Assembly: GCA_947044405.1 (NCBI GenBank)
Contig: CAMRHE010000017.1
Location: forward strand, 10,756,001 to 10,820,000
Direction: 5' to 3'
Length of the DNA stretch: 64,000 bases
From: Leptodactylus fallax
Taxonomy: Eukaryota > Chordata > Amphibia > Anura > Leptodactylidae
Both the position numbers and the translations under genes were made by a program. How positions within the stretch are numbered: the first letter of the stretch is position 1; the number at the start of each line of letters is the position of its first letter. Under the pieces are notes generated by a model, which did no database searches, was not told the origin of the DNA, and worked only from the letters and a program-made list of their open reading frames with translations. Below, piece after piece: positions 43,871-54,334 of this stretch.

Positions 43871-44489
43871 TCTGGATCCAGTAATTTTAGATGGGGGATA
43901 GGGTAACTGAAGACCATTGTAAGTGCAGAATTCTTGGTTATGATGATGTGAGGACAACAGGCCAAGTCAAGGTAACAGGGTACAAGATAAGTAAATCGTA
44001 CTGTATAATAATCCACTACACTGCCATAAGACTGCTGTGTCTGATCATAAATCCAGTGCTGGAATATGTTATACAGTGGAAATCGGATACTGCATATCCT
44101 TTGTGATATACATCTACTGTATCTGCTATTCAGCTAGGATGTTTTTATAAAAAGAAATTGCCATGTGTTATACTTCAGATACTATTGTAACGTAGGCTGA
44201 ATAAGCTCCTGATTTTACTTAGTCAGTGAAGTTTTGGAAATGTGGAGCAGGATGTGGGAAGATTTCAGCACAGTAAGATTCTTGAATCAAAAAGTTCAGG
44301 AGGTGCCGGTTAGTGCGACCCCTAAAAGTATACAAGGCCTCAAATGAACTTCCGAATGTGGTGGACCTCACAAGAGCTGAAGAATGCAAAATGTTGTTTC
44401 CAATCCTGTTCCATTTTGAAGCTGAATGCAGGCACAAATCATGAAGCAAACAGGGTTACTTCCAGAAAGTGAAATTTTAATATACTGTA
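43871..44489. other. Unassigned DNA
   Basis: No recognised gene or repeat. 44219-44449 on the minus strand has a 76-codon frame with no family match. Confidence 0.35.
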
Positions 44490-44660
44490 TAAATCAGGAA
44501 CATAATACCTGTCCATGGGTTGTGCTTGATATTGATGGACCTAGTCTTATCTACATATAGGGATTTGGAAGAATTTGTCCCTTTTAAGGTCACATTGGCT
44601 CATACTTTATGGATTTTTACCTTCTTCTGGATGTCTCTTGGGGCCCTTGTACACGACTCT
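44490..44660. repeat. Dispersed repeat with a 'ttaccttcttctggatg' phrase
   Basis: GATATTGATGGACCTAGTC, GGAAGAATTTGTCCC, TGGCTCATACTTTATGG and TTTTTACCTTCTTCTGGATG are close to a repeat phrase common in frog genomes (from memory). No second copy here. Confidence 0.4.
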
Positions 44661-45352
44661 ACAAATGTTGGCAGCTCCAGATACTGTTGGCACCCAGGAT
44701 GACAAAAAGCTTGGCACTGGAATTAACACCAGGGTAAGAGCCATGTGACTTGGTCTACCTTTAATAACAACACTCATAGTGGAGGACACAACTTGTGATA
44801 TTTCATTATGTAGAAAACTTGGGCAACTTTGTTCTGTATCCATAAGGGCCAAGTCACTTTTTCCATCCCTCTACTTACTCTCATTATCTTAAATTATCAC
44901 CAACCTCATCATTATCTTGGACCTATAACTCAAATTACTATCTATAGGCCCAAGTTTGACTACCTTGGACCTGAATAACTTACAGGAGTTCTCCATTTTG
45001 AACAATGTTTACTTATAACATTAAAAGTTTCTCCTGCTATGGTTCATAGTGATCACCTCTTATTTGTTCAGAAATCTGGAAGTAAGTATTGAATCCCTAT
45101 AGCACCTCCACAGGAGAAATTTAGAATTACAAAGAGGCCTTTGAAATGAATGAACTACCTGTGTAATACAGGACAGGACAGGTCCTCCAAAGAAAGAGAC
45201 ACTCTTTGCAACTGCTCTTTACTCTGGGCAAGAGATGATGATCCCAAACTTTGATGCCCCTGTACTCTGACTCCCTAATGTATTGAATTTGCTTTCTAAA
45301 CCAAACAACCCTTTTACATGTCATACCACGTTACACAGAGTAGACAAGTACC
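44661..45352. other. Unassigned, possible repeat remnants
   Basis: 44985-45120 has R1-like ends (AGGAGTTCTCCATTTTG; CCACAGGAGAAATTTAG). 45120-45245 may be part of an R8-like element. No gene. Confidence 0.35.
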
Positions 45353-45556
45353 AAAAATTTTGTAAACATGGATTATTTTGTAACAAAAATTTTGTAAACA
45401 TGGTTTATTATGTAACAAAAATTATATAACACGGATTATTTTGCAACAAAAATTCTCTAAACATGTATTATTTTGTAGCAAAAAATGTGTAAACATGGAT
45501 TGTTTTCTAACAAAAATTTGCCAGCATGGATTGTTTTGCAAATTTTTCAAAACATA
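45353..45556. repeat. ~32 bp AT-rich tandem array, about six copies
   Basis: Units of the form AAAAATTTTGTAAACATGG then ATTATTTTGTAAC, diverging toward the right (AAACATGTATTATTTTG, AACATGGATTGTTTTC). The 114-codon + frame (45441-45785) begins inside it and is Cys/Phe-rich only because of the unit. Confidence 0.9.
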
Positions 45557-46499
45557 TTTTCTCAGACATTTCTTTCTTTCAAAACCTCCCATCGACAAGA
45601 TAAAAGGCAGAACATTTGTTTCAGCGCTTCATAGAAATAAGAGGATACATTATTTTAATAAAGACAAGCAGTCCGGATTGCTGCACTCCCCCACTCTCCC
45701 TTCCCCAGCTGCTCTAGGCCTACCCCATCGTGCTGGATACTTGTGGTTTACCCAACTTCCTGCTTTTCACTCACATTTTGTTTAGTGTTTACACTGATGT
45801 CTTCTTGGCTATAACATCTGTGTGTTGACTTCAAAGAACTGCATTTAGTTTATTTTCTAGTAAAATGAAGGACACTCGAGATTCTTTCCCCTCAGAAATA
45901 ACGTCCCAGAAGCTTGTTCATGCAAAGACTGAACTCCTGTCTTACAAAAAGTTTCCTCTAAGTTTCGTTGGTCTTCAAAATCTTTGTGTGGGGGAAGTTT
46001 TTGTTTTCAATTACTCGATTGGAAATAAGTACCATTTTATTTGAACAGAGTCACGCTCTTGGTTTATACATCGAGGGAAGCACATGGGTTATATAAGTCA
46101 GTAAAGTGTTGCGCGTGGTGGGACATGGGTGAGGTGTTGGCTGGTAGACAAGCCCGGAGGCTGAGATTTGTCCTTTCCTTCAGAAAGACAAACACTAGAA
46201 CCCTGATTTAATTATTTTCCTCTTCTGAGTCCTCAACATATTTATTGTTCTCAATTCTTACTCAATTTATTGTGTAGGATTTTATTTTTAAGGTTGCGTC
46301 CATATGATACCTGACCGAGTCAAGGGCTGTAGAAAGTCACTATAAAGCCCAGAGTAGAACTCTGAGGCCTCACACCACCATGGTCACCATCAACAGACAG
46401 TAAGTTTAACACTTGGTCTCCACTGTATCCTGTTTCTTACTCTTCTTTCCCTGAAATTGTCATTATAATTTTGATTGCCTCCTTTTGTTCTCCCCTGTG
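45557..46499. other. Unassigned DNA
   Basis: A pyrimidine-rich acceptor-like stretch at 45689-45706 is followed by frames that stop quickly or show no family. No gene called. Confidence 0.35.
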
Positions 46500-46640
46500 T
46501 TCTCAGCGGAGAGAAGGAACTAAGATACTGCCAGACACCTTGGCGATGACTTATCTTCCATAAAAATAAAGGATCAGTTATGATTAAATCTAACATACCC
46601 TATTCTTTTATCCAACATCTGGTTCCAGGGAGGGTTGATA
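46500..46640. repeat. R8 interspersed element
   Basis: AGATACTGCCAGACACC, ATGACTTATCTTCCATAAAA and AAAGGATCAGTTATG line up with the R8 copies at 35.3 and 54.9 kb. Confidence 0.5.
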
Positions 46641-46797
46641 CACCTCTATGCACACTAGATGGCCGATGGTTTCACCAGAATCTTCAGGTTCTCTTGCTAT
46701 TAGTGTAATGTGCATAGCTACCTTAATAGAGGGCATATTATGGTTGCTATGGCTATCTCCGTTATGTAGATGTAAGGACATGAAGGGTGAACCTCCA
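46641..46797. other. Unassigned spacer
   Basis: Nothing recognised. Confidence 0.35.
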
Positions 46798-46974
46798 TAA
46801 AGGACTTGTCCAGGACTATGAAACTGAACTCCACTTCTCAGGAAGTGACCTCATGTTCATTGGACACATGGCCATGCTAAAGCTCAGCCCATTCATTTGA
46901 CCAATGGACGTGATGTCACTTCTTGAGAAGAGGAAGTGGAACTCAGTAACATAGTCCTGGATAACCCCTTTAAT
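46798..46974. repeat. R1 palindromic element, complete
   Basis: Ends AAAGGACTTGTCCAGGACTA and AGTCCTGGATAACCCCTTTAA are inverted. The arms continue inward: GAACTCCACTTCTCAGGAAG pairs with CTTCTTGAGAAGAGGAAGTGG, and GTTCATTGG with CCAATGGAC. The whole unit can fold into one imperfect hairpin of about 177 bp. The 29155-29290 copy shares its left arm. Confidence 0.75.
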
Positions 46975-47904
46975 AAGCAATTCTAGGTGGAATTCCATAA
47001 GTAGCCATATGTAGAGTCCCTACCCAATGCTGGTTGGCATCTCTATAGAAGCACTGTTTATTCTGTATTATGTACAATTTGTGATCATTTTCCTGGATGT
47101 ACTGTGTAACTTTTGATTATGAAACCTGTGTATCACTATGGTTTCTTTATAGGTACCTTGTGTGAGAGAGGAACATTGGTTACACCTAGGAGTTGTATCA
47201 CGGGAGGAATTCTTTAAGACATCCCATGGTATGACCCTGTGCTAGCTTCATTGTGATGCTTGGGTTGCACTGGATGAAGTGGTCTTTTCACCTTTTTGGG
47301 AGTTCCCACATGGAGTCCATACAGGTTGGTCGGTCATCGTTGTCCTGGGATGCAGTTACTGCATCACAAGGAGTCGGAGGTCTATTCTATGAGTGTATTT
47401 GGGAGTGTCACCGGGGAGAACAGGCAGGATACCCATTAGCTCATGGGAGTGAGTCTCGAATGGTTGATGTTACTATTTCCGTGTGCCATGTCTTGTGTTT
47501 TTTTCTGCTCTTTTGTTTTCTGTAACGTCTTGGTTCTGGCATTAGAAAGTGTCTGGAGTTTCTTCTGGCACAAGTACACAACATGGCACAATACTACCAG
47601 TACTGTCTAGGTGGTTTACCTCCAGGCATAGTTGTCACACTGCCACCACCGTGTGTGGGTATCACATCTACACCATTAGGACCACACATGATGCTGCATC
47701 AGGATTTTTTCCTAATATCTGTATATTGGGGTAGATTCCTATATATAAGCTATACAGCTAAAACACTGCATGTAGACTATTAAAGACAGCAGGGTTACAC
47801 ATATGCTGACCAATGGATCGCTATAGCAGTCGAATTAATGTTCAGTGTTTTTCCACCGCCTTGTAATTCCTCTCATCTTCCTTCTCTCTTCATCTTTGCA
47901 TCAG
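46975..47904. other. Unassigned DNA upstream of the exon candidate
   Basis: 47230-47540 is relatively GC-rich and may be an old repeat. A 90-codon frame there has no family. 47838-47904 is a long pyrimidine-rich tract leading to the acceptor at 47904. Confidence 0.4.
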
Positions 47905-48021
47905 CTGACCTTCTGCTCCATGAGCTTCATGCACTGAGGAACTACAAGCTTTACAAGTTGTACCGAGAACACTGCAGACTGTGTTTGTCCATTTACCGGA
48001 ATGAGAAAATGTGGCTCCATG
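47905..48021 (+). CDS. Candidate internal coding exon, gene unidentified
   Basis: A long pyrimidine-rich tract (about 47840-47900) leads to GCATCAG, then 117 bp open in one frame, then a GT donor (CCATG|GTAACA). The reading is DLLLHELHALRNYKLYKLYR, then EHCRLCLSIYRNEKMWLH, with a split codon at each end. Both introns would be phase 1 and the exon length is a multiple of three, so it could be skipped without a frameshift. The peptide is amphipathic, helix-like and carries two Cys. It is not repeat-derived as far as I can see. The other two frames are also fairly open, which weakens the case. I do not recognise the protein. The same-strand candidate at 23963-24053 ends in a matching phase. Confidence 0.35.
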
Positions 48022-48462
48022 GTAACAACTTAATCCTCATTTAACTAAGATGAATTGGTGGAAAGAAAAGGGATTAGCGGATAGATGGTAAAGAGCGGTA
48101 ACCTGAACGGGAGCAAATCCACATGTTAGCTGGGCTGCTTTATTGTAATGCATTAAATATTATATTAGTCGTACTCAGTGCCCCAAATCCTTTTCATTGA
48201 CCATTTTCATGACAATGAACCTTCTTTTCGACATATTTACCTGAGATCTGTCTAGACGTCATAGAAATAATGACTTTGAGAATGGAACGGGTACTATTAG
48301 GAGATTGTCCATAAGGCATTTAAAACCCTACAAGATTGCCAACTAACATGACCCTCCAATTTACATTGACATGTTATTAGGTCTAATGTTCTATGCAAAT
48401 GGATTTCTTAATACGTGTTTCTAGCAGTCAGAGCTCTATATTCAGCACATGGCCAGAGAGTT
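48022..48462. other. Unassigned DNA
   Basis: No repeat or further exon recognised downstream of the candidate exon. Confidence 0.35.
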
Positions 48463-48855
48463 AAAGGGGTTTTCCAATAGTTAACTACTGATATGGTGAC
48501 CTATATTTCTATCTGGTCAGGAGTCTGACCCCTGGGACCCAACAAATCAGTTGTTTGAAGAGACTGCAGCATCGGTATGAGAAATGTGGCCTCTTCACTG
48601 AATACCAAGCACAGTGCCGTACATATCATAGGGGGTTTTGTTTGATATTGCAACTCAGCCCCATTCATTAGAATGGGACAGAGCTGTGGCTGTACCATGT
48701 GACTGATGAATGTGATGTTATTGGCATAGGGAAGAGTCCCCAGAGCTTGCGAGCACTATGGTCTCTTCAAACAGCTGACTGGCAAGGTCTTTGGGGTCAG
48801 AACCCCGAGTGATCTGATATTGATGACCTATCCTAAAGATAGGCTTGCATAACTT
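48463..48855. repeat. R2 element with R1-type left end
   Basis: Starts TTAAAGGGGTTTTCCAATAG. The interior has ATACCAAGCACAGTGCCGTA, CAACTCAGCCCCATTCATTA, TGGTCTCTTCAAACAGCTGA and ends near GATGACCTATCCTAAAGATAGG. It aligns along most of its length with 53075-53460. Confidence 0.7.
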
Positions 48856-48894
48856 GATATGAAATTCTTGGTATATTAAAAACTGAAAATAATG

Positions 48895-49105
48895 GGGGGA
48901 ATTTATTAACCCATCTAAGTGCATAAAAGGTGGGCCACATTGTTCCTTCTGCACCTCTCTCGCCACTTTTTACAAAACGTGAGACATAGACCAAGGCAGG
49001 AGCAGGGACGCCTCGGTCTGACAGATTTACTCCTGCCTAGTGCAGAATTAATTAAAAAGGCGTAGCTTGTACAAAACACCAGTCTTAATAAATTCCCACC
49101 ACTAG
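48895..49105. repeat. R7 interspersed element
   Basis: GGGGGAATTTATTAACCCATC at the left and CAGTCTTAATAAATTCCCACC at the right are inverted. Interior blocks match 11155-11530. Confidence 0.65.
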
Positions 49106-49119
49106 GTGTACGGACTCAA

Positions 49120-49340
49120 TCTTAAAGGGGTTTTCCAGGACTTTACTATTGATGACCTATTCTTAGGACAGGTCACCAATAACACATTGGTGGACCTCTG
49201 ACCGACAACACACCACAACTAGCTTCACAGTATACTGGATCGGACCACAGCGCAGTACACTGTGTAGTGACCATGCCTGGTTATTGTAGCTAAGTTCCAT
49301 TCAAATGTCAGTAAAGCTGGGCCAAGACGTGCATGAGACT
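49120..49340. repeat. R1/R2-type element, partial
   Basis: CTTAAAGGGGTTTTCCAGGAC, then the hairpin GATGACCTATTCTTAGGACAGG. The right side fades at about 49330. Confidence 0.5.
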
Positions 49341-49430
49341 TAATGTTAGACTATTGCCCCTAGGGTTACTTCCAGGGATACTCAGAAAACGTTCATAGCC
49401 AGTGAAATATTACCATTCTCATTTCTAGAG

Positions 49431-49811
49431 ATGAGCGAACCGTTTAGGATCGAACTAGATTTGAGCCAAATTTTCCATATGGCCCGAACCCCAAAATTTT
49501 GAGGTTAATCACCCGCAAACCTGAAGAGAAATTATTATACTCAGAGAATAATAGTTGAAGGTGTGAAAAAACACAAACTGATTATACTTACTTACCATCC
49601 CTCACCTCTTCTGGGACTCCCTGTGGCATCCGGCGATCTCTCTGGGTCTTCTTTTGGCCTTTTTCGGCCTCCTTGGTGCCTCCCCTAGGCCTCCACCTAT
49701 TATACTTTGGGGTCTGAAGAGACCCCAGAGCATAATAATTTCACGTCCAGTTCTATTCGACCAAGTTCAGCCCAAAACGAAACAAATCTTCAGAGGTTCA
49801 CCCATCTCTAC
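49431..49811. repeat. R4 element, well-preserved copy
   Basis: Left end AGAGATGAGCGAACCG and right end GAGGTTCACCCATCTCT are inverted. It has a compressed ATTATTATACTCAGAGAATAATAG box and the full hairpin TATTATACTTTGGGGTCT/AGACCCCAGAGCATAATAAT at 49699-49740. It also has CTCACCTCTTCTGGGAC. It best defines the family ends. Confidence 0.75.
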
Positions 49812-51162
49812 TTATTGCTAACCCAAGTTCTCATCTGCAACAATGTTCTGTAAACTTTAGATCCTTTTGCACATTGCTTGTGAGCGGAATGATTGTATTC
49901 ATCATTGCATTTCCTTTACCTGAAGACCAGATACATTTGTACCATTGGGAGATACTGGGAAAGGCAGATAACATGGCCAGAACTTACTGTGAATTCTGTT
50001 CCACTGTCTACCATTCTGCAGCCACAAGATATGACTTCTACAATGTGAAAGCCTGTACTTTAAAAGAAAATATTAATAAATATATTAGGCACATAGAATT
50101 ATATATCTCAAATAAAGAAAAACAGCCCAGGTACAGATGTCCAGTGGCAATGGTTTTCAAAAAAATCTTTAAAATACCAAAAATATAGTTTAGCTTGGGC
50201 TTGCGTTACAGGCAGATCAGGGAGGAAGATTCCTGCTGCAGCAAGCTGCCTCCCAGACAGGTATACTTGTAATGTGATGTCTATAATTACCCTGGTAGGT
50301 GTGGATCTGCACTAAACTAATGTAAGATAGTGTATATATGTTCAGTCCACATGAAAACAGAAGATGTGTAAGCTCCCTGCAGACCGTATGACCTTAAGAA
50401 CTGCATTCCTGCTCAGTACCAGTATGCTGCATCTAATGCCCTAAGATTAATATCATTAGACAAGTTATTTATTGTACATTTAGAATAATTAATCACTGGA
50501 ATGAGTCGGTACAAGAAGTCGCTAAGGACAGCAAAACGCAAGTCTGGCAGTGATTATAATACGAGGATAGCTCTTATAGGAGACCCTGTATTTATCTGTA
50601 ACTATATATCTCTGGCCTAGTTCTGTACTTGGAAAACACGTTTTAAGGCGGCCTTAGATTGGAATGACTTGGATTTAATTAGATTAATAACATATTTCAT
50701 GTGTATAGTTGTTGGCAGACATAAAAAGGGCAGCGATACAAGTCCATGCAAAGGTATAGTAAATGAAACGCCCTTTCTATTTTTGCTTAATTTATTTTCC
50801 TCTAGACATGGCATCGGAAAATGCTGATATGGCAGATTTTACTAACAGGTTACAATGTAGAAAAGGCGGAATGGACAAATTTATTTACTTTATCTATGGA
50901 AAAAAACAATAGATGAAATTGCTCACTTAGTCAGCCACATTTCCTCCGCTCACGTCTGTACACACTCATTACTTAATCCGGATCCCCAGGCTTATAATAA
51001 AGTCAATATGTTTCCAGAATTTTGGGTTGATGTTTGCTTGTGTTTCTCATTGGATCATTGTACTGTGGTTATGAAAGGATCGTTGTCATGGAAACATTAC
51101 GGTGTTTATGTTTTGCTATAGTAGAATATTAATGAATATTTATTAAAAGAAAAATTGCCTTA
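49812..51162. other. Single-copy DNA
   Basis: A 104-codon + frame (49874-50188) is unsupported. At 50767-50805 a long T-rich tract ends in CCTCTAG and is followed by ACATGG and a short frame (MASENADMADFTNR) before a stop at about 50912. It resembles an acceptor plus start but is too short to call. 50740-51050 is otherwise repeat-free. Confidence 0.35.
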
Positions 51163-51256
51163 GTTGCCCCTAGCAACCAATCACAATGCAGCTTTCATTT
51201 TTCAAGAGCAGAATACAAAATGAAAGCTGCGCTGTGATTGGTTGCTAGGGGCAACT
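51163..51256. repeat. Palindromic MITE with GTTGCCCCTAGCAACC arms
   Basis: AGTTGCCCCTAGCAACCAAT and ATTGGTTGCTAGGGGCAACT face each other around a short loop, with GCAGCTTTCATTTT / AAAATGAAAGCTGC as inner arms. Same family as 15345-15520. The element at 51250 begins inside its right arm. Confidence 0.75.
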
Positions 51257-51841
51257 AAAAAAGTTTTGCTTTTAGACAGTATCATAAAGACCCTAGCCAG
51301 TGGCGTAACTGGGAATGACTGGGCCCCAAGGCGAACACTTGACATGGGGCCCCACCCCGACAATTGTCCCCCCAACAAACGCCCCCCCCCGCATAGTGGC
51401 CCCTACGCACAATATTATGCCCCATAGTGGCCCCTGCAAACACTATTATGCCCCATAGTGGCCCCTGCACACAGTATCATGCAGCATAGTGGCCCCTGCA
51501 CACAATATTATGACCCATAGTGGTCCCTGCACACAGTATTATGCCCCATAGTGGCCCCTGCACAGTATTATGCCCCATAGTGGCCCCTGCGCACAGTATT
51601 ATTCCCCAAAGTGACCCCCTGCACACAGTATTAAGCCCCATAGTGTCCCCTTCACATAGTATTATGCCCCATTGTGGACCACACATGAACAATTATTATA
51701 CTCTTATTATAATACTCTGGGGTCTTTTCAGAATGGGGGGCCCCGTGTCAAGTGTTCGCCTTGGGGCCCAGTCATTCCTAGTCACGCCACTGGCTAGGGT
51801 ACTTTATGATACTGTCTAAAAGCAAAACTTTTTTAGTTGCC
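51250..51841. repeat. Large foldback element with ~104 bp near-identical arms
   Basis: Left arm 51250-51353 and right arm 51737-51841 are reverse complements with only a handful of differences by eye. Both carry AAAAGTTTTGCTTTTAGACA, CCCTAGCCAGTGGCGT and GACTGGGCCCCAAGGCGAAC. Between them lie the 31 bp tandem units and an R4-like ATTATTATACTC box. No coding frame is credible. Confidence 0.85.
51393..51680. repeat. Minisatellite of ~31 bp, about nine copies
   Basis: Units of the form CATAGTGGCCCCTGCACACA then GTATTATGCCC, in opposite orientation to the 18 kb array. Copies differ at several sites and one is shortened (CTGCACAGTATTATG at about 51557). It sits at the centre of the foldback. Confidence 0.9.
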
Positions 51842-52050
51842 TCCGATCATTGTATTCTGGGGTCTGAAAAGACCCTAGAGTATAATGATAGCAGTGTTTG
51901 TGGGGTTTACAGCCCGCAGCCTTACTTACCGATCCCAGCTCCTGCCCACAGCCACCTCCAGTTCCGCAGATTGGGAGGCGCAGGCGGCCATGAGCAGGAG
52001 CGGGCCTTGTGGCAGCCGCTACCACCCCGGTATTTACGCCCCTGAACATA
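51842..52050. repeat. R4-like core plus GC-rich flank
   Basis: ATTGTATTCTGGGGTCTGAAAAGACCCTAGAGTATAAT forms the R4 hairpin (51849-51886). It is followed by CTTACTTACCGATCCC, the complement of a splice-donor-like GGTAAGTAAG, and a GC-rich tail. The arrangement mirrors, inverted, the GGATCGAGGAACAGGTAAGC and R4 box inside the 17.5 kb element. Confidence 0.5.
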
Positions 52051-52129
52051 GCTTATTATACTTGTCAATGCACGGTGTGAGCTTCCAATTTGGATGATGG
52101 ATTTTACGCAGATAGTATTGGTAAGGACT

Positions 52130-52475
52130 TAAGATGGGCAAACCTCACGAGAATCCAATATTGGTGAGGTTCAGCCCTCTGGTTTGTTTCAGGCCGAACT
52201 TGTTCAACATGCTGTAAGTTATATTATTATACTCTGGGGTGACCCTGGGGCGTGGACACCCAGGAGAGGTGAGGCAAGGTGAGTATAACTCTTTGTTATT
52301 TTTACTCACCTCCCCTGGGCCTCCATTTGTTATACTCTGGGGTCTGAGGAGACCCCAAAGTGTAGTAGTGTTTTGTGAATGGCAAAGCCCAAAATTTCAG
52401 GTTCGGTCAAATCTAAAACATTGGAAAATTTGGGTCAAATCCAATTCTAACTGAATCAGTTTGCTCATCCCTAGT
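52130..52475. repeat. R4 element
   Basis: Left AGATGGGCAAACCTCACGAG, box TATTATTATACTCTGGGGTG, GAGAGGTGAGGCAAGGTGAGTATAAC, second box TTATACTCTGGGGTCTGAGG...AGACCCCAAAG, right end CAGTTTGCTCATCCCTAG. The central part is shorter than in other copies. Confidence 0.75.
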
Positions 52476-53074
52476 AACATATATTATAACACATAATATT
52501 CAGACTACAACATATAATATTCAGTTGTCCTGTTGTTTTTTTGCAGGTTAGGGATCCTTGGCACCAAGCTGGCTTAGATTTCAAAACTTGGGCCGATTTG
52601 AGGTCCTTCTGATACCCCGTTGAGTTAGTTCAAAACCTGCCTAGTCCCTTGTCCACCACATCACTATATTTCAATTATTTCAAGGTGACATTATCCAGAG
52701 GTTTTATGTACCACTGATGTCCTCTTATGTGGAAGAGGGACCATTTGTCTCCTTTATCTCGCCTGACATCCCTACCAACATGCCCACTCAGCCAAGCAGT
52801 GCATGTGTATCGATCAGAGAGAGGGGAGAAAGCTGCTGCCAGAATCTGAGTGTGGGGTCCCCCAGCAATGAGGAGAACAGGGTATTGAAAGTCCTCCGTG
52901 TATCCTCCATGTGAATGAAGCACCAGTGCGCTTGTGCGACTGGCGCTCCATTCATTGCTATAGCGCCATAGCAGTGAATGTAGATGGAGGCATGCAGGAA
53001 TTTCAGATCCCATTCTCTTCATCACTGGGGGGACTCAATGGTCAGACCCTCCTCTGGATAAGGGATAAGTGCCT
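52476..53074. repeat. R2-related element and spacer
   Basis: 52700-53074 holds phrases typical of R2 (GGGGTCCCCCAGCAATGAGG, GCGCTCCATTCATTGCTATAG, GACCCTCCTCTGGATAAGGG). 52476-52700 is unassigned. The 116-codon minus frame (52675-53025) is a by-product. Confidence 0.5.
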
Positions 53075-53460
53075 TTAATGGGATGTCGTTAGAATATCAG
53101 ATTGGTGAGGTTCTGACACCCTAGTTGTTCAGCTGTTTGAAGACTTTGAAGTGCACTTCCAGGCACTGCAACCTCTTCCCTGTGCCAATGACATTGCATT
53201 CATTGGGCACATAGTACAGCTGCATATCAGTCACATTCAAGTGAATGGGGCTGAGCTGCAATACCAAGCACAGCCACTATGCAATGTACAACACTGTGCT
53301 TGGTATTCAGTGGAGAGGCTGCAGCACTCCCCGGAGCATAGTGGTCTCTTCCAATAGCTGATCTGTGGGGGTCTTAGGTGTCGGACCCATCCCGATCAGA
53401 TGTTGATGATCTATCCTAAGAATAGGTCAACAATTGTTAACTCTTATAAAACCCTTTTAA
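53075..53460. repeat. R2 element, full-length-like copy
   Basis: TTTAATGGGATGTCG at the left; TTCAGCTGTTTGAAGAC, CACATTCAAGTGAATGG, ACACTGTGCTTGGTATTCAG, TGGTCTCTTCCAATAGCTGA and CTATCCTAAGAATAGGTCAA in the interior; AAAACCCTTTTAA at the right. It aligns with 48463-48855 in shared blocks, partly in inverted order. Confidence 0.7.
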
Positions 53461-54334
53461 GGCCTCTCGATGAAGCTAATATGCCGGCAGTTAATATGAC
53501 GGACAATGCTATCTGCCAGATAGTGACAGTACTTCCCGTTCTTGTTCACAATTTCTTAGAAGAAAATGACTGCGCACAGTTTCTACACATTTGGGCTCGG
53601 TAGCATAGCCAAGTTCTCATTTTCGGCTGGAAATACATTGTAATTTGCAATTCAACATAAATAGAAGTTCTAGAAAATGCTAATACCACAATCCCTTTAT
53701 ATTCCGAAGATAAAAACGTAGGGTCTTAAAGAAAATGTTTCCGTCACCGACCATAACAAATAGATAAATATAATACAGAGGAAAATATGTTCATAATGTT
53801 TGACAGCAGATAAGAAAATGAGAAGATAAGAGATTTACCCACCGGCGTATTCATTAGGGAGTTTTCATCAAAGCTCGTATTTCTCAGTTCACTGAGAATG
53901 TCCAGGAAATTGCATGCAGTTTCTTTGAGCTAATTTGCAATCTTCGACAGACACAATCTGTCGGAAAAAAAAAATCCAGCAAATGTAAGTCTTTCTGTCA
54001 GGTAATTTCCAGGTGACAAGGGATCCATGCCGCTGACACAGAAAGCAAATCTGGAATTCTGCTGTTAATTAGGAAGCAGGGGAGAAGAAATGCGCGGCGG
54101 CTCCTCTCCGGGAGCTCAGACGGGCGCCGATTTTGTTGAACCTTGCATATTCGCTTTTGTAGTTTTTATGCAAAAGCTCTGGGCTGTAAGTGTAATGTAT
54201 GTTTATTATAAAACGTTATACGGTTTATTCTCAGCCAACCAGAGTATAGGGAAATATTCGACCCTGACAAGGGTATAAGTGACAATGAGGAGGGCCCTGC
54301 TATGGGGTTCATAGAAAGGAAAGCCCCAGCTCAG
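53461..54334. other. Single-copy DNA, possible conserved non-coding element (53800-54240)
   Basis: Repeat-free, evenly composed, with CpG-containing patches (GAAATGCGCGGCGGCTCC at 54088) and AT-rich motifs (GCTGTTAATTAGG). No coding exon. Resembles an enhancer-like block by appearance only. Confidence 0.3.

Noticed and set aside
45689..45790. CCCTTCCCCAG acceptor-like site
   Set aside because: Two frames close quickly; the remaining one gives an unrecognised hydrophobic peptide without a donor.
50767..50912. Acceptor-like T-rich tract then ACATGGCATCGG and a 34-codon frame
   Set aside because: The frame is too short, has no convincing donor, and upstream codons are closed; noted only as a weak lead.
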